Below, piece after piece: positions 62,863 to 64,000 of a stretch of 64,000 nt of DNA. Below the pieces are notes generated by a model. That model saw nothing but the letters and a program-made list of their open reading frames with translations, had not been told where the DNA came from and did no database searches. Within the stretch, counting starts at the first letter, position 1, and each line of letters begins with the position of its first letter. The translations under genes were made by a program, and so were the position numbers. The stretch is from Epiperipatus broadwayi (lineage: Eukaryota; Onychophora; Udeonychophora; Euonychophora; Peripatidae). The stretch is taken from NCBI GenBank assembly GCA_028023455.1, contig JAQFVV010006199.1:5962972-6026971 (forward strand). The letters run 5' to 3'.

Positions 62863-64000
62863 CTTTAACCAGATATTAGCTTTTCTCCCTATTTATTTTT
62901 TGTGAGTCTTTTGTCCATCTTTGTAAATAGTTTCATTTTCATAAAATAAAAATATCTAAAGAACATGGCTATTTTTTTGAAATACTATCATAAATGATTT
63001 CATTGTGAAATTAAAATTGTTAGTTATTAAGAGAATTGAAGGAAGATGAATTTAACAGTTTTATATTTTAGAAATACTCCTTAATAATACCAAAAAAGTA
63101 TGTAGATATATATTAAGTTAATGCATCAAATTACCATTATCACTAAAAAATATAAATGCAATGTTTTGAAATATTACATTTATACATATGATTAGCATCC
63201 TACAAAATTATTACTGATATTTCCAATATGATATTTATTGTGTTTTGGCAAACCTGAAATGTCATTGTTATATATAATATTTTCATTTATTGATAATACT
63301 TTTCACCTTTTTTTTAAATATCCTCTATTAATGCTTATAAGGAGATTCTATTTTAAGTATTATTTATTTTTTATATATTTTGTTTATCTTCTCTTAATAT
63401 CATGTTAACATCATGTTATAATATGATACTGGTGACAATTGATTACAGTTATATCAATAACAGAATATCATTTCAAGAAGCCTAGAAAAAATAGTCATCA
63501 ACTCTTTCTATGTTGAAAGTAATGAGTAGGTAGACAAACAGAATAATAATATAGTGCTAGAAGATAAGAAACCTCATTCACAAGAAGACACTGAACAAAT
63601 AATTGAAATTAAATAATGTTGTCAGATTAAATCAATTTTTGCATCTAATTAGTGATGTCATTCTTTGAAAAAAAAATTTTTTTTGAATCTCCAAAAAGAT
63701 CACAATTTGAACCTGAAATATTCAAAAATTACTAGAATAGATATTTGAAAGTAATAGGCTTTCAAATTACAATTACAAAATGTATCAATAGTAATAGATA
63801 ATATTTCTATCAACAGTGATGTCAAATCTTTTTGTTTATCTAATGCAAAAATATCAAGTTTTTGATGTGTAACCACTGCCTTTCTATAATACCAATGAAT
63901 TCTGTTATTTATTTTCCACATAAATTCCTTTTAAAAAAAAGTCATCAAAAGTCAAATGAAATTAAAATATTTATTTGTAAAATAGTTATATGAAATGCAA
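62863..64000. other. AT-rich stretch, no gene seen
   Basis: A minus-strand frame at 63700-63921 (73 codons) has no recognisable feature. Nothing else noted. Confidence 0.5.

Overview
The window is eukaryotic and almost certainly animal DNA. It is extremely A+T-rich (by eye about three quarters or more), has no bacterial-style gene packing, and is filled with decayed metazoan transposable elements: Penelope-like elements (PLEs) with GIY-YIG endonuclease, an RTE-type LINE, other LINE remnants, hAT-type non-autonomous DNA transposons, fold-back/MITE hairpins and tRNA-like SINE repeats. This mix suits an invertebrate with a low-GC, repeat-rich genome; I cannot name the taxon. No host protein gene, rRNA or functional tRNA was recognised, so the window is intergenic or deep intronic.

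Layout. 0.9-3.6 kb: two 5'-truncated PLE copies head to head, followed by (TAA)n tracts. 4.3-4.6 kb: a short coding-like relic. 7.4-8.9 kb and 19.3-19.8 kb: two related hAT-type elements, each with short terminal inverted repeats and 8-bp target-site duplications (TSDs). 11.8-12.7 kb: a nested fold-back element. 20.85-20.98 kb: a 50-bp-arm hairpin MITE. 24-33 kb: LINE and SINE remnants, plus an inverted pair at 31.6-31.9 kb carrying a hammerhead-ribozyme-like hairpin. 37.0-38.4 kb: a dispersed repeat beside a short RTE insertion with an inverted 5' half and a perfect 12-bp TSD (twin-priming signature). 41.26-44.55 kb: an essentially full-length RTE LINE (5' leader, AP-endonuclease, reverse transcriptase, C-terminal region), inactivated by one stop and several small deletions. 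46.5-49.8 kb: a promoter-like site, a polyadenylation-like site and the second copy of the dispersed repeat, ending in (AT)n. 49.85-51.4 kb: a recent PLE with a 343-codon open frame and about 370-bp nearly identical inverted arms. 55.3-62.9 kb: SINE clusters, a fold-back, LINE fragments, a tandem duplication and another RTE tail.

How the parts relate. The RTE copy at 41.3-44.5 kb serves as reference for the twin-primed copy at 37.7 kb and the decayed tail at 62.6 kb. Its encoded EN and RT act together in target-primed reverse transcription. Such LINE machinery commonly mobilises SINEs, but no shared tail was found here. The PLEs encode RT plus GIY-YIG nuclease, and both loci show inverted partial copies, the characteristic PLE architecture. 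The hAT, MITE and fold-back elements encode no transposase and would depend on enzymes from elsewhere. The remaining sequence is A/T-rich with no supported gene.
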